Shown piece by piece: positions 40,959 to 54,000 of a stretch of DNA of 64,000 nt. Positions within the stretch are counted from its first letter, which is position 1. Each line of letters begins with the position of its first letter. Source of the stretch: Symbiodinium natans (taxonomy: Eukaryota > Sar > Dinophyceae > Suessiales > Symbiodiniaceae); the NCBI GenBank assembly GCA_905221605.1, contig CAJNDS010001946.1, positions 436,736 through 500,735 on the forward strand, in the 5' to 3' direction. The position numbers and the translations under genes are program-made. The notes beneath the pieces were generated by a model. That model was not told where the DNA came from, ran no database searches, and was given only the letters and a program-made list of their open reading frames with translations.

Positions 40959-41545
40959 GTGCATGAAGACGGTGCTCACAATCAGTTGTCCGAGGCAGGC
41001 GGGGCAAGCGAGGCCGCATTCGCCCCTCTGACATTGTCCGCTGCGAGCTCCAGTGCCGCCGGAGGTTTTGTGTCAAATGATGGAAATGGAAAGGTCTTTG
41101 AGTTCTGGGTAGGCTTTTCGTGCAATTCCGGCTCGTGGGATGGGATTGACAGCAGCCGGAAAACCTGCGATCTCGATGATGTCGCAGGCTTCTGGAGTTT
41201 GTGGAAGGCAGTCGACCTGGATCAAAGCTGCCTCGTTGCGATTTGCCTCCACGCGAGGCAGTTCCTTAGATGCCATTGAGTCCAAGGAACAGACTTCTAA
41301 AGACCAAGACTGAGAAAGAGCGGCCTGCGGCCATGGCCACCGCTTGCAAGTTGACCCTAAGAGTGCGCATGTTGTCGTTGCAATGTGAAAGCTTCTAAAG
41401 TTGCCGAGCGTATGGTGCGCTGCCTGAGTTCGAAGTCCGGCTTGGTGTGTTTGATTTCCGACATGCCGGAGCATCCAAGGAGGTCCAAAGTGCATCCAGA
41501 GCACCGCAGCTACAAGGTTGGCATTGAGCTGAAGCAAATCGTGTG
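40959..41545 (+). CDS. candidate 5' exons of the helicase gene
   Basis: Two segments look coding. About 40959-41093 reads QLSEAGGASEAAFAPLTLSA and GGFVSNDGNGK before a GT donor at 41094. About 41400-41520, after CTAAAG, reads VAERMVRCLSSKSGLVCLIS and then DMPEHPRRSKVHPEH. HRQ1 proteins have a variable N-terminus before the helicase core, so no family comparison can confirm them. They are placed with the helicase because of strand and distance (within 500 nt of the first certain exon). Confidence 0.35.
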
Positions 41546-41561
41546 TCAAACCACGTGCTGA

Positions 41562-42029
41562 ATGCTCAAGCCAGGCGGCGGCATTCCTCCTGCGCGTGCG
41601 GCTGTTGCTGTGGAAAGACTTCCAGGTTCTGAGGATTCTGCGGAGACTCCAGTGGACGGGACTCCTATGAACGGTATGAACTTGCTGGAGGCATTGAAGA
41701 CGGAGCCTTGGTACGTGGGCCAAGCTGTGCATGTGGCCCAAGTGGGATCCCGCACTGCAGGGTATGCTTCCCCAAGTGCCGAGCTCCATCCTTTGTTGAA
41801 GGAGGTGCTGGTCGAAATTGTGCAGGGTGATGCAGCTGGTGCCTTGCAGCTTTACAACCACCAGGCCGAGGCAATCGATGCCGTCCTGGTGCAGAAAACC
41901 GACATCGTTGTCAGCACATCTACTGGAAGTGGAAAGTCCCTGGTCTACTTGGTGGCGATCTTTGATGCATTGTTGAGAGACGAGAATGCCACAGCCTTCT
42001 TGATCTTCCCGACCAAAGCTTTGGCACAG
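41562..42029 (+). CDS. HRQ1: helicase exon 1: Q motif, Walker A, motif Ia
   Basis: The longest exon. A Gly/Pro/Ala-rich lead comes first, then EPWYVGQAVHV, LYNHQAEAIDAVLVQ, DIVVSTSTGSGKSLVYLVAI and FLIFPTKALAQ. The ATG at 41562 is directly preceded by TGA in frame, so it may be the start. An internal acceptor (CTCAAG near 41568) is equally possible. The donor is GC at 42030; the 92-nt intron ends AAAG at 42121. A 329-codon antisense frame over this exon is a shadow. Confidence 0.93.
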
Positions 42030-45000
42030 GCCTTTTTCAAGCCTGACTGTAATCCGTTTCATTCAGTTTCCCTGGAAATCTGAACATCTTCAGAGACTCT
42101 TACTGACAAGTGCCCCGAAAGGACCAGCTTCGCTCCCTGAGCCGCGTGGCACAAGGACTCACCCAGCGCGGCGTGGCGGCGGAGAGGCCCTCGCACGGGG
42201 AAAACTCAGGATGAGTTGTTCAGGCTCTGCTCTTTTCAAGTGCAGGCTCACCATAGCCTGCCTGGATGGTGACACGCCGAGTGCTGAAAGAAGCCGCGTT
42301 CGACGTCACCTTGGTTGCACTTGCGTGTTCAACCGCTTCAGGGATGTTTAGATATATGTTTACTAGATTTGATTTTCTTCTCGTGTGCAGGGATGGTTTG
42401 GGCATGTTTTGGCAATTCTTGCGGGAGGGCGCATTTTGTCTACTCACTTTTTTCTGTTTTGCTTCATTTGTTTTTTTTTTTTTGGGGGGGGGGGGGTGCC
42501 CAGTCGCGTGTCTCCGAGTCTCGTGGTCTATTGGTTCCCTGGTCCTGCGGTCCCGTATTCCTTCTTCCAAAGTCGTTATATGAGCATTGCTTTTTGCATG
42601 CGCGCCAACTTTCTTCAAAGCGCGTGTCCCCCTCTCCCCCAATCCCACTCTTTTTGTGATTAAAGCAGTGCACACTCGCGAAAGGGCGTGGGGAGGGGAC
42701 GGGGCGGGGCAGGACGGGAGGAGAGGGAGTGGCTGCAAACAAATGGCTCGAATGCCAGATTTTGCAAAAACGAGCCACATGCTTATTGAAGTAACCTATA
42801 CACCCTTAACCTTAAACTTAACCTCTATACTGGAAACGCTGATTAAGAATCGTTTTGGAATTTTAGTGATTGACAAGACGCTTTGCACTTCTGTGGGTTT
42901 TGACACCTTCAATTGTTCCATCGGAGCGTGTTTTTTGAGGAAAAACCTCGCACGTCTTTGTTAAAACGAAGCCACCCCATTGTTGTGCACGATGCTCTTA
43001 TACATCTGGTTCCGTCCGGCATGGTTTCCAGACACACACACACACACACAATGCTCGCATGGGTTTGGAAGGGGGCGCACCATTTGCAACCACCTTGTTC
43101 GCATGGGCTTGCAAAGCTTTCCAGCTGGGTTTTAAAAAAAGCCCCCAAAACCAGCAAAGAAGGAGCAAACAGCACTCCTCCAGACTCTAGCTCCTTCTGC
43201 TTTCTTCCACGCTCCGAGGCGAGGCCCGAGTCGTGCTGACAAATCCGGCCGCTTGCATGCGCTTACGGTTGACACGACTGTGTTGACACTGTGTAGGTGG
43301 GAAGCGTGCAATTTGTGCAGCAGTAGGCGGGTTGCCGGCACATCCTGTGAGGCTGGTCTCAATGTGGCAGCTCCGTAGGACGTTCAAGAAGCGGGATGTT
43401 TGGATGTTGGGGGTGTGCGCGGAGAAAGGCAGCCAACAAAACCACCATCAAGTTACCTGTACCACCATCGGCAGGTTTGGCGAAAGCCTTGAAAACCTGA
43501 TTCCGGGCGTTACCTTCAAGTTCTGCAGTAGGGCTAAGCTTCTTATCCAGCAGTAGTACAACCTGCTTTGGACTTTGTGCGCAGCCACAGCTTTCCAAGG
43601 ACATGCTGCATAGCCATGTTCTGCCGCAACACGTGGAGTACGCGCGCTTGCTACAGAATGCGCGCTACATCGTCCTCGATGAGGATTGCAGGGGCATGGA
43701 AAAGAGCTTCTCGAGCTGCCAAACACCCACTGACTTCACTCAGTTCCATTCACAGGTTCACATCTACCGTGGAGCTTTTGGTGCTCACGTTTGCAACATC
43801 ATCCGCAGGCCTTTGCTTGTGGTGCCCTCATGCATCCTTTTGTGCCCTCTCGAATTTGATGGGTTTGAGATGGGCGGAGTACATTTGAATGTGGTCAGGT
43901 TCCGTCGCCTCGTTGACGAGGCCTCGCTGCGCTTTGTGGCCTGCTCCGCCACAGTTGCGAATCCGGGAGAGTGCCCCGGCTACAGATGAGCGGCCAACCC
44001 TTTGCGAGTGGGTTAAGGTTTTAGGGTTTGGTGTTTAAGGTTTAGTTTAGGGTGCAGGGCTTAAGTTTAAGCCTAAACCCTAAAGCCTAAACCCTAAACC
44101 AGTGGAGCACTTCTTTCCTCAGACCATGCAGGCATGCCGAGCGACTTTTTGGGCCGGGGCGCGGCGACATCACCGTCGTTGCGCGGGATGCATCGCCAAG
44201 CGGGGGCCATGCTGCTTGTCATCGTACTGATCATAACCGATTCTTCAGCAAGGGTTACATCCAAGAAAAGAGTAAATTGCGGCGCAATTTTCTCAGACTT
44301 AAGCAGCGTTCTGGGGAGTTTGTCCTGATTCTGAACTTGATTGCAAGAACGCGTGCTGGGCTGAAAAGTATGCCATGCGGGAGGCTCAATAAATAAAAAG
44401 TTGAGGTGTACGTGCTGTGGAACCCTGCGTCCTTGGTCAAAGGCATCGTGGTGACATTTTGCGGTTTTTTCGTCAGCTTGACTTGCTGAACATGTACCGT
44501 GCATGAGTAGGCTTGGCTTAGGGCCTCCCTCCAACTTCAGGATCTGCGACAGCAGGGCAGCAGGATGCAACTTTCCAGCAGGATGCTTCGTGTGCTGGTA
44601 CTATCTGGTACTCTAAGTTGCTGTTTCCATGTCAATGTGCAGCGTACAATTCTTTGACAGCTCTGGGCAGAAGGAGCAGAAGGAGCCTGGCGCATCTCCG
44701 GCAGCCAAGCGGATGCGCACGGAGGCCACGACAAAGGATGCCAAGAGAAAGGTCAGAGGTGAACACCTTCAGCATTTTTTCCATACCCTTCGATGCTGTT
44801 TTGACCAGGTTCCAGCTTCCCCGACGCCAGTGGACCTCGGAGATGGCGAGGAGCTGCAGCTGCATGCGGCTGCTTTTTCATCTTTTTCCGGATGACTGAG
44901 CTTGCTGATGCTTGATGATGCTTGATGCGGCGGATGGGGTACATCTCTGTAAGCCGACGCATCTCAAAGCAATAGTCAATGCAAGTCGATGCATAGGCAA

Positions 45001-48000
45001 GACAGGAAAAACCATAACATCGATTAAGTCGCGAACCAGTGGCAGAAGATATTCGCTTCAACTACTGGATACTCCCTGGATACTCCGCACGCCAACCACA
45101 CCAACTCCGACCTGCAGCGCGTAAATGAGCAACCCATCACGACATGTCACGACGTAGCTGACACGGACAGCGGTGGCTCGTCATGCGAGCGTTTGAGGCA
45201 CAAGCCCAGACCGACAAGGACGAGATTCGCTACTGTAGCAGTGGAGTATAGTGGAGTGCTGATGTCGCACCTGGGTTTAATTTGAGGCTGCCCCCACACC
45301 CCCGCATATTTAATTCATTCTTAAACCCGCGCAAGCTAGTCTGTAAAAGAAAGCAGAAGGGGGAATTGTGGGTTGAGAAACGTCCAAACGCGTCATGCGA
45401 GCATGCTTTTTGCAAATGCGGGGTGGGGGGTGGGGGCTTTCCCCAAACCCCCTGTTATCATTGCTTTTGTTCGGCCGTGCAAGCTCACGTTGGAAAGAAA
45501 ATCATGCCATGCAAAAGGGCTTACGATAAAGCCCGTACGAATCCTTTCTAATAGGTTGCCTATTCAAATGTCATAGAGGTTCTTCCTGAAGGAGAACAAG
45601 CAGAGAGTCATCAATTAAGATGCAGCGGAAATATGGAGGGCTTCATCGTAAGTTGAAACGCTGCAGAGGTGATGGAGGTAACAGATGTTTCCGATTAACA
45701 AATTCGAAGAGATTTCTTTGGCAAATGGAGGGCATAGAGGTTAGTTATCCTAGTAGAAGAACCCTGGACCAAAAAAGGATGAAACCGCCAAAGACCGTGC
45801 TAATTTCTCGCGAACTACAAAAACTCATCCTACCCCACCGCGACGGACCTTGCAGTGCAGGTGTGCAAGCAGGAAACTTTCTTTGGGCAACGGAGCGCTG
45901 CGACGTGATCAAGGCATGATGAGAAATCCCCACGTGCTCTGAAGAAGGGGTGGTCAATCAAGCCGAAGGCTTCTGGAAAAGGCGAAACTGGGGAGCAGAG
46001 CGAGAGGAGCCTCCTGCCAAGAGCGCAGGCACCTCTGCCACGCCAGGGTGGAAAGTAGGGTCAAATCCCGGCAAACAGCCATGCAAGATCCTGTTTAGGC
46101 TGAACTTGGCTGAACCCACGTTACCTACAACGTCGTGGTGACTGGCAGATACTCGTAACTTTTTTCTCATTGGGACGGAGAAGTGGCCTACTTTGTGCGA
46201 GCCAAACGAAATTTGCAGGATTCACGGGCCCATGCTGATTCTAGTCGAGATCAGAACCGGCATCGTCGTCTGGATTAGTATAGTGCTCAACTTGTCAAAC
46301 TGAGCGCTTGCCCACTCGAGAAGAAACATACTGAAACACACCAACAAAGGCGAAGTTGTGTAGCAAGCATTCTAAGTTGGCAGCGGCGGTTCAATAGCAT
46401 TTGCCATTAGCCCCTTTGTCCAGTTTCAATCGCGCAGCAGAGGAGGCGGTTGTGTTGGGTGGCTACAACCAAAGCGGCGCATCACCCATTGTGGAAGTGA
46501 CGCGCTTGCTTGCATGGCTGGTTTCACGTCCCCCGCCTGCGGTTCGTTGTTTGCAGACGAGTGGCTTTTCTATTGATGCTGCGCATGCGCGAGTACATCA
46601 TAACTACTAGACATGAGCCAAGGCAATGTTTCGGTTTTGGCATTCTGCAAATGGAGGAGCCGCAGTCACTGTCTTGGTACAGGCTCTCTTTCTTCCTCGG
46701 AAGCGTATGGAAGGGTCACACAATAAGAATAATAATCTTAAAGATGTTTCTAATACTAATCATAATAATCATAATAATAATAATATACAATAATAAAAAC
46801 AAAAAAAGATGAGGAGCCTTGTGGAGATCATTGTCCAGGATGTCAAAGAGGCCTTGAATGCCAGCGAAGTGGCCCGACCAAAAGCATTGATCATCTTATG
46901 AGAGATGCAGCTGTGCACCGGCGCACCGGCGAATCGCTAGAGGCCCTGCGTAAGAGGCGTATCGTTCGGGAACATTGTTTTACAGGTAAGGTGTATGGTC
47001 AACAGCATCGCCCCCCCCTGGGCCTAATTTACCTATGGGAGGGGGTGTCCCCCCCCCGGAGAAGGTTTTGTAAATAATTCCTGTCGGGGCAGGGTTTTGA
47101 CAATAATTCCACAGTGGGAGGGTGGAACCACCTGAAACCCTCCTCCCGGTAAATTTCCAGGAGTGTGTATAATCAATGTGAAATCATTCCATTGTGGGAG
47201 GGTTCGGCGACAAATTCCGGGTTGGTTCAAAGCTGGCCAGCCATCATGGAGCGCCCTCTTGCTTTCCGAGCTCACGGCTGACCACGCAACCGGCTCTGGC
47301 TGTGCACATCTCGGGCCCATCGTTGTCGTTCCTGCCTGTGTGTAGTTCTGCAAGCCGGCGAGCTCCAGGATACACGCAATGTGCGCGCGGGTGTGTGTGT
47401 GTGGGAAGTGGCACACCATCGCTGGCGGCGCGCAGGTTTGTTTTCCTCGGCTTCACTACCTGGACCCTCTGTGAAGGCGAAAAAACGGCCACAAGCCATA
47501 TTTGCACCAAAAACAGCCAAGACTCTCAAAACCAAGCAAAACAGCCATGACAAACAAAATCATCCATTTTCCTGTTGAGGGCAAGTGCGCCCATCACAAT
47601 GCTTCAGGGATCCTGCGTAGTGAATGTCGACCAGAGGTTTGCTTCTGATGCCATGACAGCGTGAAGCTACAGGTCAGGGTTCTCGGCTGCCGCTTTTTTC
47701 CGGCTAGTTCCACCTTTCTTCTGGCCATTTCCGCCTTTTCCTTCAGGCTTTCATGGCTTGGCTTCAGGTTTGCGTGTTGTTTGAGTTTGCAAATTCAGGG
47801 TTCCAGGTTGTGGCTTCCGGCTTCTTGTTGCTTCAACAAACGGAAGCAAACGCTGCAAGCAAACGTCCTCGAATTGAACACTTTCACAGCCTCACGGGCC
47901 GTTTTTGGTCCATGACTTTTCCATGGGAAGGCAATTTTTTCACGTCAATGGAAGGCTCCAGGTACTCCAGCCACCCAGCGTCCTCAAGGCACACGTGACC

Positions 48001-51000
48001 TCAACTTCACAGGCCGAGCACAGCGCCGCCCACAGATGGGCGGTACCACTTCCCCAGGCTTACGGGTAAGCTCAAAAAGACCGGCGGTACCACTTCCCCA
48101 GGCTTCTTCCGGGTAAGCTCAAAAAGACCCTAGAAGAGTCAAATCTCCGTTTTCGGCTCGAGAATGGGCGGTTTGCTCCTTGGTGGGAAGCAAACCCCCG
48201 TTCTCGAGCCGAGAACGAGGGTTTGGTCCCGGACACTCCCGTCCCTCTGCTTTTGTTGTTGCCCTCTCGCAAGAATCACAACATGCGTGGGGCCTAAACC
48301 CTAAGCCCGAAACCTAACCCAAAACCCTAGCCCTAAAATTTAGTGGCGCAATCAGGCACAATCATTTTTGCGAATAATTTGTGCCAACATGTGTTTCCGA
48401 AATGTGACTGGATTTTGGACATGTACTCACTGAGTCCAAAAATGCATTTCACGTGGACAGCCATATGCTCGAAAATGTGATGTCTTTTGCATTGGCGCAG
48501 TAGTCACTCGAAAAATGTGACGATTTTTGTGTTTGTACCATTTTCTAAATGTTTTGCATTTTTTGCTTCTTCTGGGCGCATTTTATTGTTGCTTTTGCAT
48601 GCGCCTTTCGCAGGCACATGTTTCAGATACATTTTGGCACATTTTTTGTACAAGTTTAATTGTTTGGGTTTCTGGGTTCTACCTGTGATTGTGCGACCAA
48701 AACCTAAAAACCCCTAAGCCGCCCTAAACTCTCAGAACCCCCAAACCCTACACCCCAAAGGCCCCAAGCCCTAAAAACCCCTAAACCCTTAAACCCTATG
48801 AACACCTCAACCCTAAACCCCTAAACGCTAAAAGACCCTAAACCCTGAAGCCAAAAAACCGCTAAGCCCTGAACCCTAAAAACCTTTAAACCTTTAAACC
48901 CCTAAGCCCCAAAAAGCCTTAAGCCCTAAGCCCTCCTGGAAAGCACGCCCTATAGCCTCCTGAAAAACACAGCAGTGTGAGCCTTAGACGCGCGCACGCC
49001 GTGCACCTTAGATGGTCCCACCGTGCCTGAGGGATTGGCGCACGGCTAAGGTCCAAAACCAATGCCTGGTTGTTTCAGGGTTCCTGGGGAGCCACAAAAA
49101 CCTTAGCCAGAAAACGACACACCAAGGTATTCCGGGGACTAAGAAATGCACCACCCGGCCGATGGGCCCAAGGGGTCGGCGCACGGCTAAGGTCCAAAAA
49201 CACGGCCTCGTCGTTAGAGGGGTTCCCGGAAAATCACAAATCCTCACCCGGAAAACAAGACACCCCGGGTGCCCGAAAACAAGGATATTTACCCCCCCCT
49301 CCCGCACCCGGATGCCAATTTACCCTCCCCCCCGAAGGCCTCCCGGCCGGTAAATTCCTCTAGGGGTGGTGATGTCAACAGCTCAGGTAGCTGAGCTGCG
49401 ACGTGCGAATCAACATACGGAATGTTTCAAGAGAGGTAGTACGAGGTAGTTGCCGTGATGCTGCGTGACAAGAAACTCAGGCTTCTGCGCTCAGTTCCCG
49501 CGTCGTCTCTTACCGCGCTGGCAGCTTGACTGTTTTACGATCCCGCTTCATCTCGCTTGCCAACCAGCAAGTTTGTGATTTCGCAGCTGCTCCAGATCTG
49601 TTATTAGAGGCTACCCCGCTCATCTGCGGCGCCAGTTCTTGGGGCTGCACTTGGCTTGGCTGTAGCGGAGCGTTCTTTGGCACAACCGAATTCTTGTGGC
49701 AAGGTTGGAGCGAGACATCTTTTCTCGAAAGGCACGCCGACGTGTTCGGTGCATCTGTCTGCCGGTAGCTCTGTGTTTCTTGGTGCGCCCAGGTCTTGGG
49801 TGTCGCCTGCACGAATGCTCTCGAGCTTGGTATAGACATCGGCCGAATCTCCACTATATCTGCCACCAAGCGCATACTGCCCGGAGAACTTCTAAAATCA
49901 ACATGTTCTGCATGTTCTTCGGACGGACCCTGTATACCCTGCACCATGCATATGTGACGAAGCTGTCGAGAAAGGTAAAAAGCCAAGGATTGGACTGTAC
50001 AATCTCCTTGGGCTTTCCCGGCAGCGTGGCTTCACTTCGCAACCTTGCTGAAAGGGAGCATGAGCACAGCCTAAAATCTCGGCCCCCTCTCCCCAGCCTT
50101 CTCAGTGATTCCAGCGCAGAGGTCAACAATTCGGACGAGCTGGAAGGGCTGGTCATCCGGGGATCTCTTTCTTTGCATCCTGGCATGAATTGGCATGATC
50201 TCGCGTGATGTTGCGGCAGCTGCGTAGTTTTTTGCCGATGGCAGATGGGATCAGATGGGCTATTGGCAGCTGTGAATTATTGTGCCAGGTTGGGTTTGAG
50301 GACCCGGTGGACCAGCACTTCATGAAGCGACCTCGAGAGCTGTTAGCCGCACGGCAGAAGCAGTGCCGAAGCACAGAGTAGTTGAAAGCGCGTGCTTCCC
50401 AACCCCATGATTCGAAATGAACGTACACCTGCGCGGACTGCGGCTCCGGCGAGACATGACAGTGAAGAGTGCAGATAATTCAAACGTCGGTAAGGTTTTG
50501 TGCCGCTTCAGTTCATGTGAGATATTGTGAGATATATTGAGATATGTTTTTCCGTCGCCATTGAAACGGGTCAGCTTTGTATGCGAGTACTTTCGATAGC
50601 TACGGGTGTGACGAATGTACTGTTGCAGATAGACGGTTGCAGTACAGTTAGGCCTGTTGAGCTGCAATCGTTTCTCTATTTAGAAGCATCTAACTCAACA
50701 GTCAAGGCCTCGGCGAAGTTCAGACACATACAACAATTTGACAATGAGTGCTTGGCCAGTCATGCCATGCGAGATGCGCACGTGCGTGCATCTTCAATTA
50801 AGTGAGATGAAAGCCTGCATGCGTCTGGGTCGGCTCGCTGGCCGGTTGGACATGTCGGAGCGACGCATGTTTGTACACCCCTAGCAGTGTCTTGCTTGAA
50901 GAGGTTTGCAGTTGTGTGGAGGGTCACTCCGATGCAGTGAACCTCATTTAGACCATCTCCCACCCTCAACATCCCTCGAGAGCACGGCAAATATGAGCCT

Positions 51001-54000
51001 TCATTGTGAGCCCGAGACTTTGTAGAGATACCCAGTAGACGTTGCATACGTTGCCGATGTACAAGTACGATTCATGATCATATGTGGTGCGAAGGCGCGA
51101 CGCCCGGAATCCGTGGCCGTCGCTCCAGGTAACATCACTGTGCTTTGGCTGAGGGACCGTTTTGCGTTTCATCGGGCTGTGATTCATGGTTGTGTGTTGA
51201 GATCGTGGAAACTATTGGCCAAGACATTTGTCAAGTGCACTTGTGCCGCCCATGTGAGAAGTCTATGAGGTGCTTCGGAGCCACTTGCCGTGCGTGGCCT
51301 TCGAACGGCATATCAAGCCAGACGACGCCAGGCCAGGCCATTGGCCGATGTTGGTCGGATAGGGCGACTGCAGGAGAAATAACGCAGGAATCGTATGATA
51401 AGGGTCCATGGAGCCCTGGGGATCTGAGCCTGTACTGAGCCTGTACTGGGCCCAGACAAGTGCTGCGAGTGTTCTGCGCATGTGACGAATGCAGCGGCAT
51501 CCCGTGCGAAGACTTAAGGCCTGTCCCTGCTTATGCTGACCTGGACCCCCACAATCCATGTGCCTTCGGCAATCACGCAGTCATGCAGTCATGCGAGGTA
51601 CTGGCATGAGGACGCCGATAACTCCACCTGGCAAGCGGCGGTGCGGCAGCTCGTTCGAACGGACATGTGACACTGTGAATCAGATGAATTTTGGTGGTCG
51701 GAGATGGATGCGCTGAGACAAGTGAGGGTGCTTGCTGGGGAAACTCAGATGACTTTTCCACTCGATTCCCGCAGCTGGTCGTGGAGTCGCATGTGGGGTT
51801 GCAAAGAAACTGAGGAAGTGCCTTGAGGATGGAGGCCTGGCGGAGCAGAAGGAGGCCATGGATCAAAAACGTGCCATCAACTCCTTGACCCACATGGCCT
51901 GACGATGGATAGAGCAGGATTTTGGCTTGGCCCTGGTCCCGGCACGCCGTTGGGCGACCCGACCGGGAGGACTTTGCACCATTTTGCACCAACTGCCCAC
52001 GTACAGACCGAACACCGGAAATGGCCAGGACCTCACAGAGCAGTGTCCATCCGCGCGGTGGAGGAAACACCGCCCGTTCATGTGGATTTGTTATTTGTTC
52101 TGATCAGCCCATGTGCAAGAAAGCTGTGTAAATCTTAGCAAGAGAGACTATTCAGTACATCGTGCAGTGCAGCACTTTTTGCAGATCTTCTTGGTTTGCA
52201 TCGAGGATCACTTCGAGGTGGTGGAAGTGACGTCGCAGGAGGCTGCAGCTACGCACTTCCACGCCACATGGACCACTTTGTTCGAGACACGCTTCGTGAA
52301 CCACGCCGCATAGGTCAAGTGTGTTGTGTTGGACCCAGTTTTCTGCCAGAGAACGGAAGCCGAATCTGAAACACTGACCTCCCCAACGTGACGGGCATGT
52401 CTGAACCCATCTCTAAAGCACGCGCCCCCTAGGTGCTATAAGGCTCTGCTCTCGTGAGGGTTGAGCCTCGAAGCTCTCAAGCCGCTTTGCTCCCTTTCTG
52501 ACGGCTGAAATTGAGACAATGCTGACACAAACTGAAGCAGCCGGGGGGAGGGGGGGTTGGCAACTGCTGCAGGCACCTGTCTATGAGGAAGGCGGTTTCC
52601 TGCAGGAGCCAAGGCCTCCCTTGTGACCAGTAAATGCCTAGGACACGGAGACCTCAGTTTCGCCTCAGCTCGTGCTTTCCCTATGTGTTTAATCCGCGGC
52701 AGTCTTGCTTGCCAGTCGAAGTGGGGCCGGCGGAGCAGTCACCGCTTTCCGAAAGCTGGATGAGATCGACATCTCCAAGGTGCTTGTAGGGCCAGGGAAC
52801 CCACACGCTCGCACGATCTCGCACGCATGCGGCTTTTGGAGAGGGTCGCCTGTTGCCAATCATGTCTGCGTTGCCGCAGGCTTTCTATTCGCTGCATCCA
52901 GGGGCCGTGTATCGTGCCACAGCAGAATTATGCTGTGCTGTGTGCTGCCACTGCTGCGACTGTGCCCTCCGATGCCATTTAGGCTACCGGGGAGCCGAGT
53001 ACTTCGTCACAGATCTGGATCTCAAGCGCCGGAGGGCAACGGTGAAGAAATGCGATGCGCCTCTGGCCTACTACACCCGAGCTTTCGACCACACGGAGGT
53101 CCGAATCCATACGCGTGAGAAACATGCGACATCTGGCCCGGCGAAGGTGTTCTTGGGCAGAGTGGAGATGGAGAGCCGTGTGAAGAGTTTCAAGCGATTC
53201 TGGAAGTCACAGGATGTTCAGCAAGAGCCTGAGGTCGAGCTGACTCTGCCGAGTTGGGGCTACTGCACCCGTGGCTTGTGGTTTGAAGATCCTGTTGGTG
53301 TGGCGCGTCGTCCCGAGATGTCTTGGAAGCAAGAGTCGATTGGAAAGAGAGACCCAGAAGGCAAATTGCAACCCGGAGAAGCCGGAGAAGAGTGGACTTG
53401 GGGCTGCGGCTGGGCTGGGGCACACGCTGCTATGCACGCACTTCTTCATGTGTTTCCACTCTTTGTTCTAGCGGACCGGCAAGACCTGGATGCTGCTTGC
53501 ATGGACGAGCACGAAGCACCACCCATGGAAACTTGCTGGCCAGCTTAGGTTGTCTTAGTTGTCTTGTGTATGTTCCTGTTTGTCCTGCGACGCACGCGTG
53601 GTGGCAGAACCAGCGAGCGTTCCAGGACCACCCTCGCCTCATGATCTTCGATGCCAAGGATGAGGTCAGGGTTTGAGCTCAAGCCCTGCCACAGAATCTC
53701 AAACGACAAATAGGTCCCCTGATCCATACTGGCACAGTGGGCACAGTGGTGGTTACAGGGTTTCATTTGAACACTTTGAAGTTGCAGTTTTTGCACAGCT
53801 ACTCGCTGCACTCTCCGCTGCTGCACAGGGCCTCGGCCTCTGCGATGCCGCCTTTCCACATGGCTTCGCTATGCTCCGAGAGGCGCGCCGCCTTGCCGCT
53901 TGGCCACCAAGAGTGTCGAGCCTGCTGATGGCTGCTCGTGGCGGTTTGCTGCGTGCGCTCATGCTATACTAGCTATTGCGCGAGTCGCTAGCTCTTGCCA

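Larger units (their letters stand above)
47007..49373. mobile_element. 2.37-kb element with inverted ends and 9-bp duplication
   Basis: The left end starts ATCGCCCCCCCCTGGG and reaches TAATTTACC. The right end, read inward on the other strand, is ATCACCACCCCTAGAGG then AATTTACC. The two match at about 20 of 26 positions with one or two gaps. The 9-mer GTCAACAGC flanks both sides (46998-47006 and 49374-49382) as a target-site duplication. A 9-bp duplication is typical of Mutator-like DNA transposons, but no transposase frame is seen, so this is non-autonomous or decayed. Inside are diverged GGTAAATT/GGGAGG sub-repeats near both ends, a 45-bp direct repeat, a hairpin, telomere-like words and two 150-bp repeats. 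It sits in an intron of the helicase gene. Confidence 0.7.

Noticed and set aside
41073-42062. 329-codon minus-strand open frame
   Set aside because: It lies antisense to the helicase exon with Walker A and motif Ia. It has no motif of its own, and its His/Leu/Ser-rich content follows from the sense codons.
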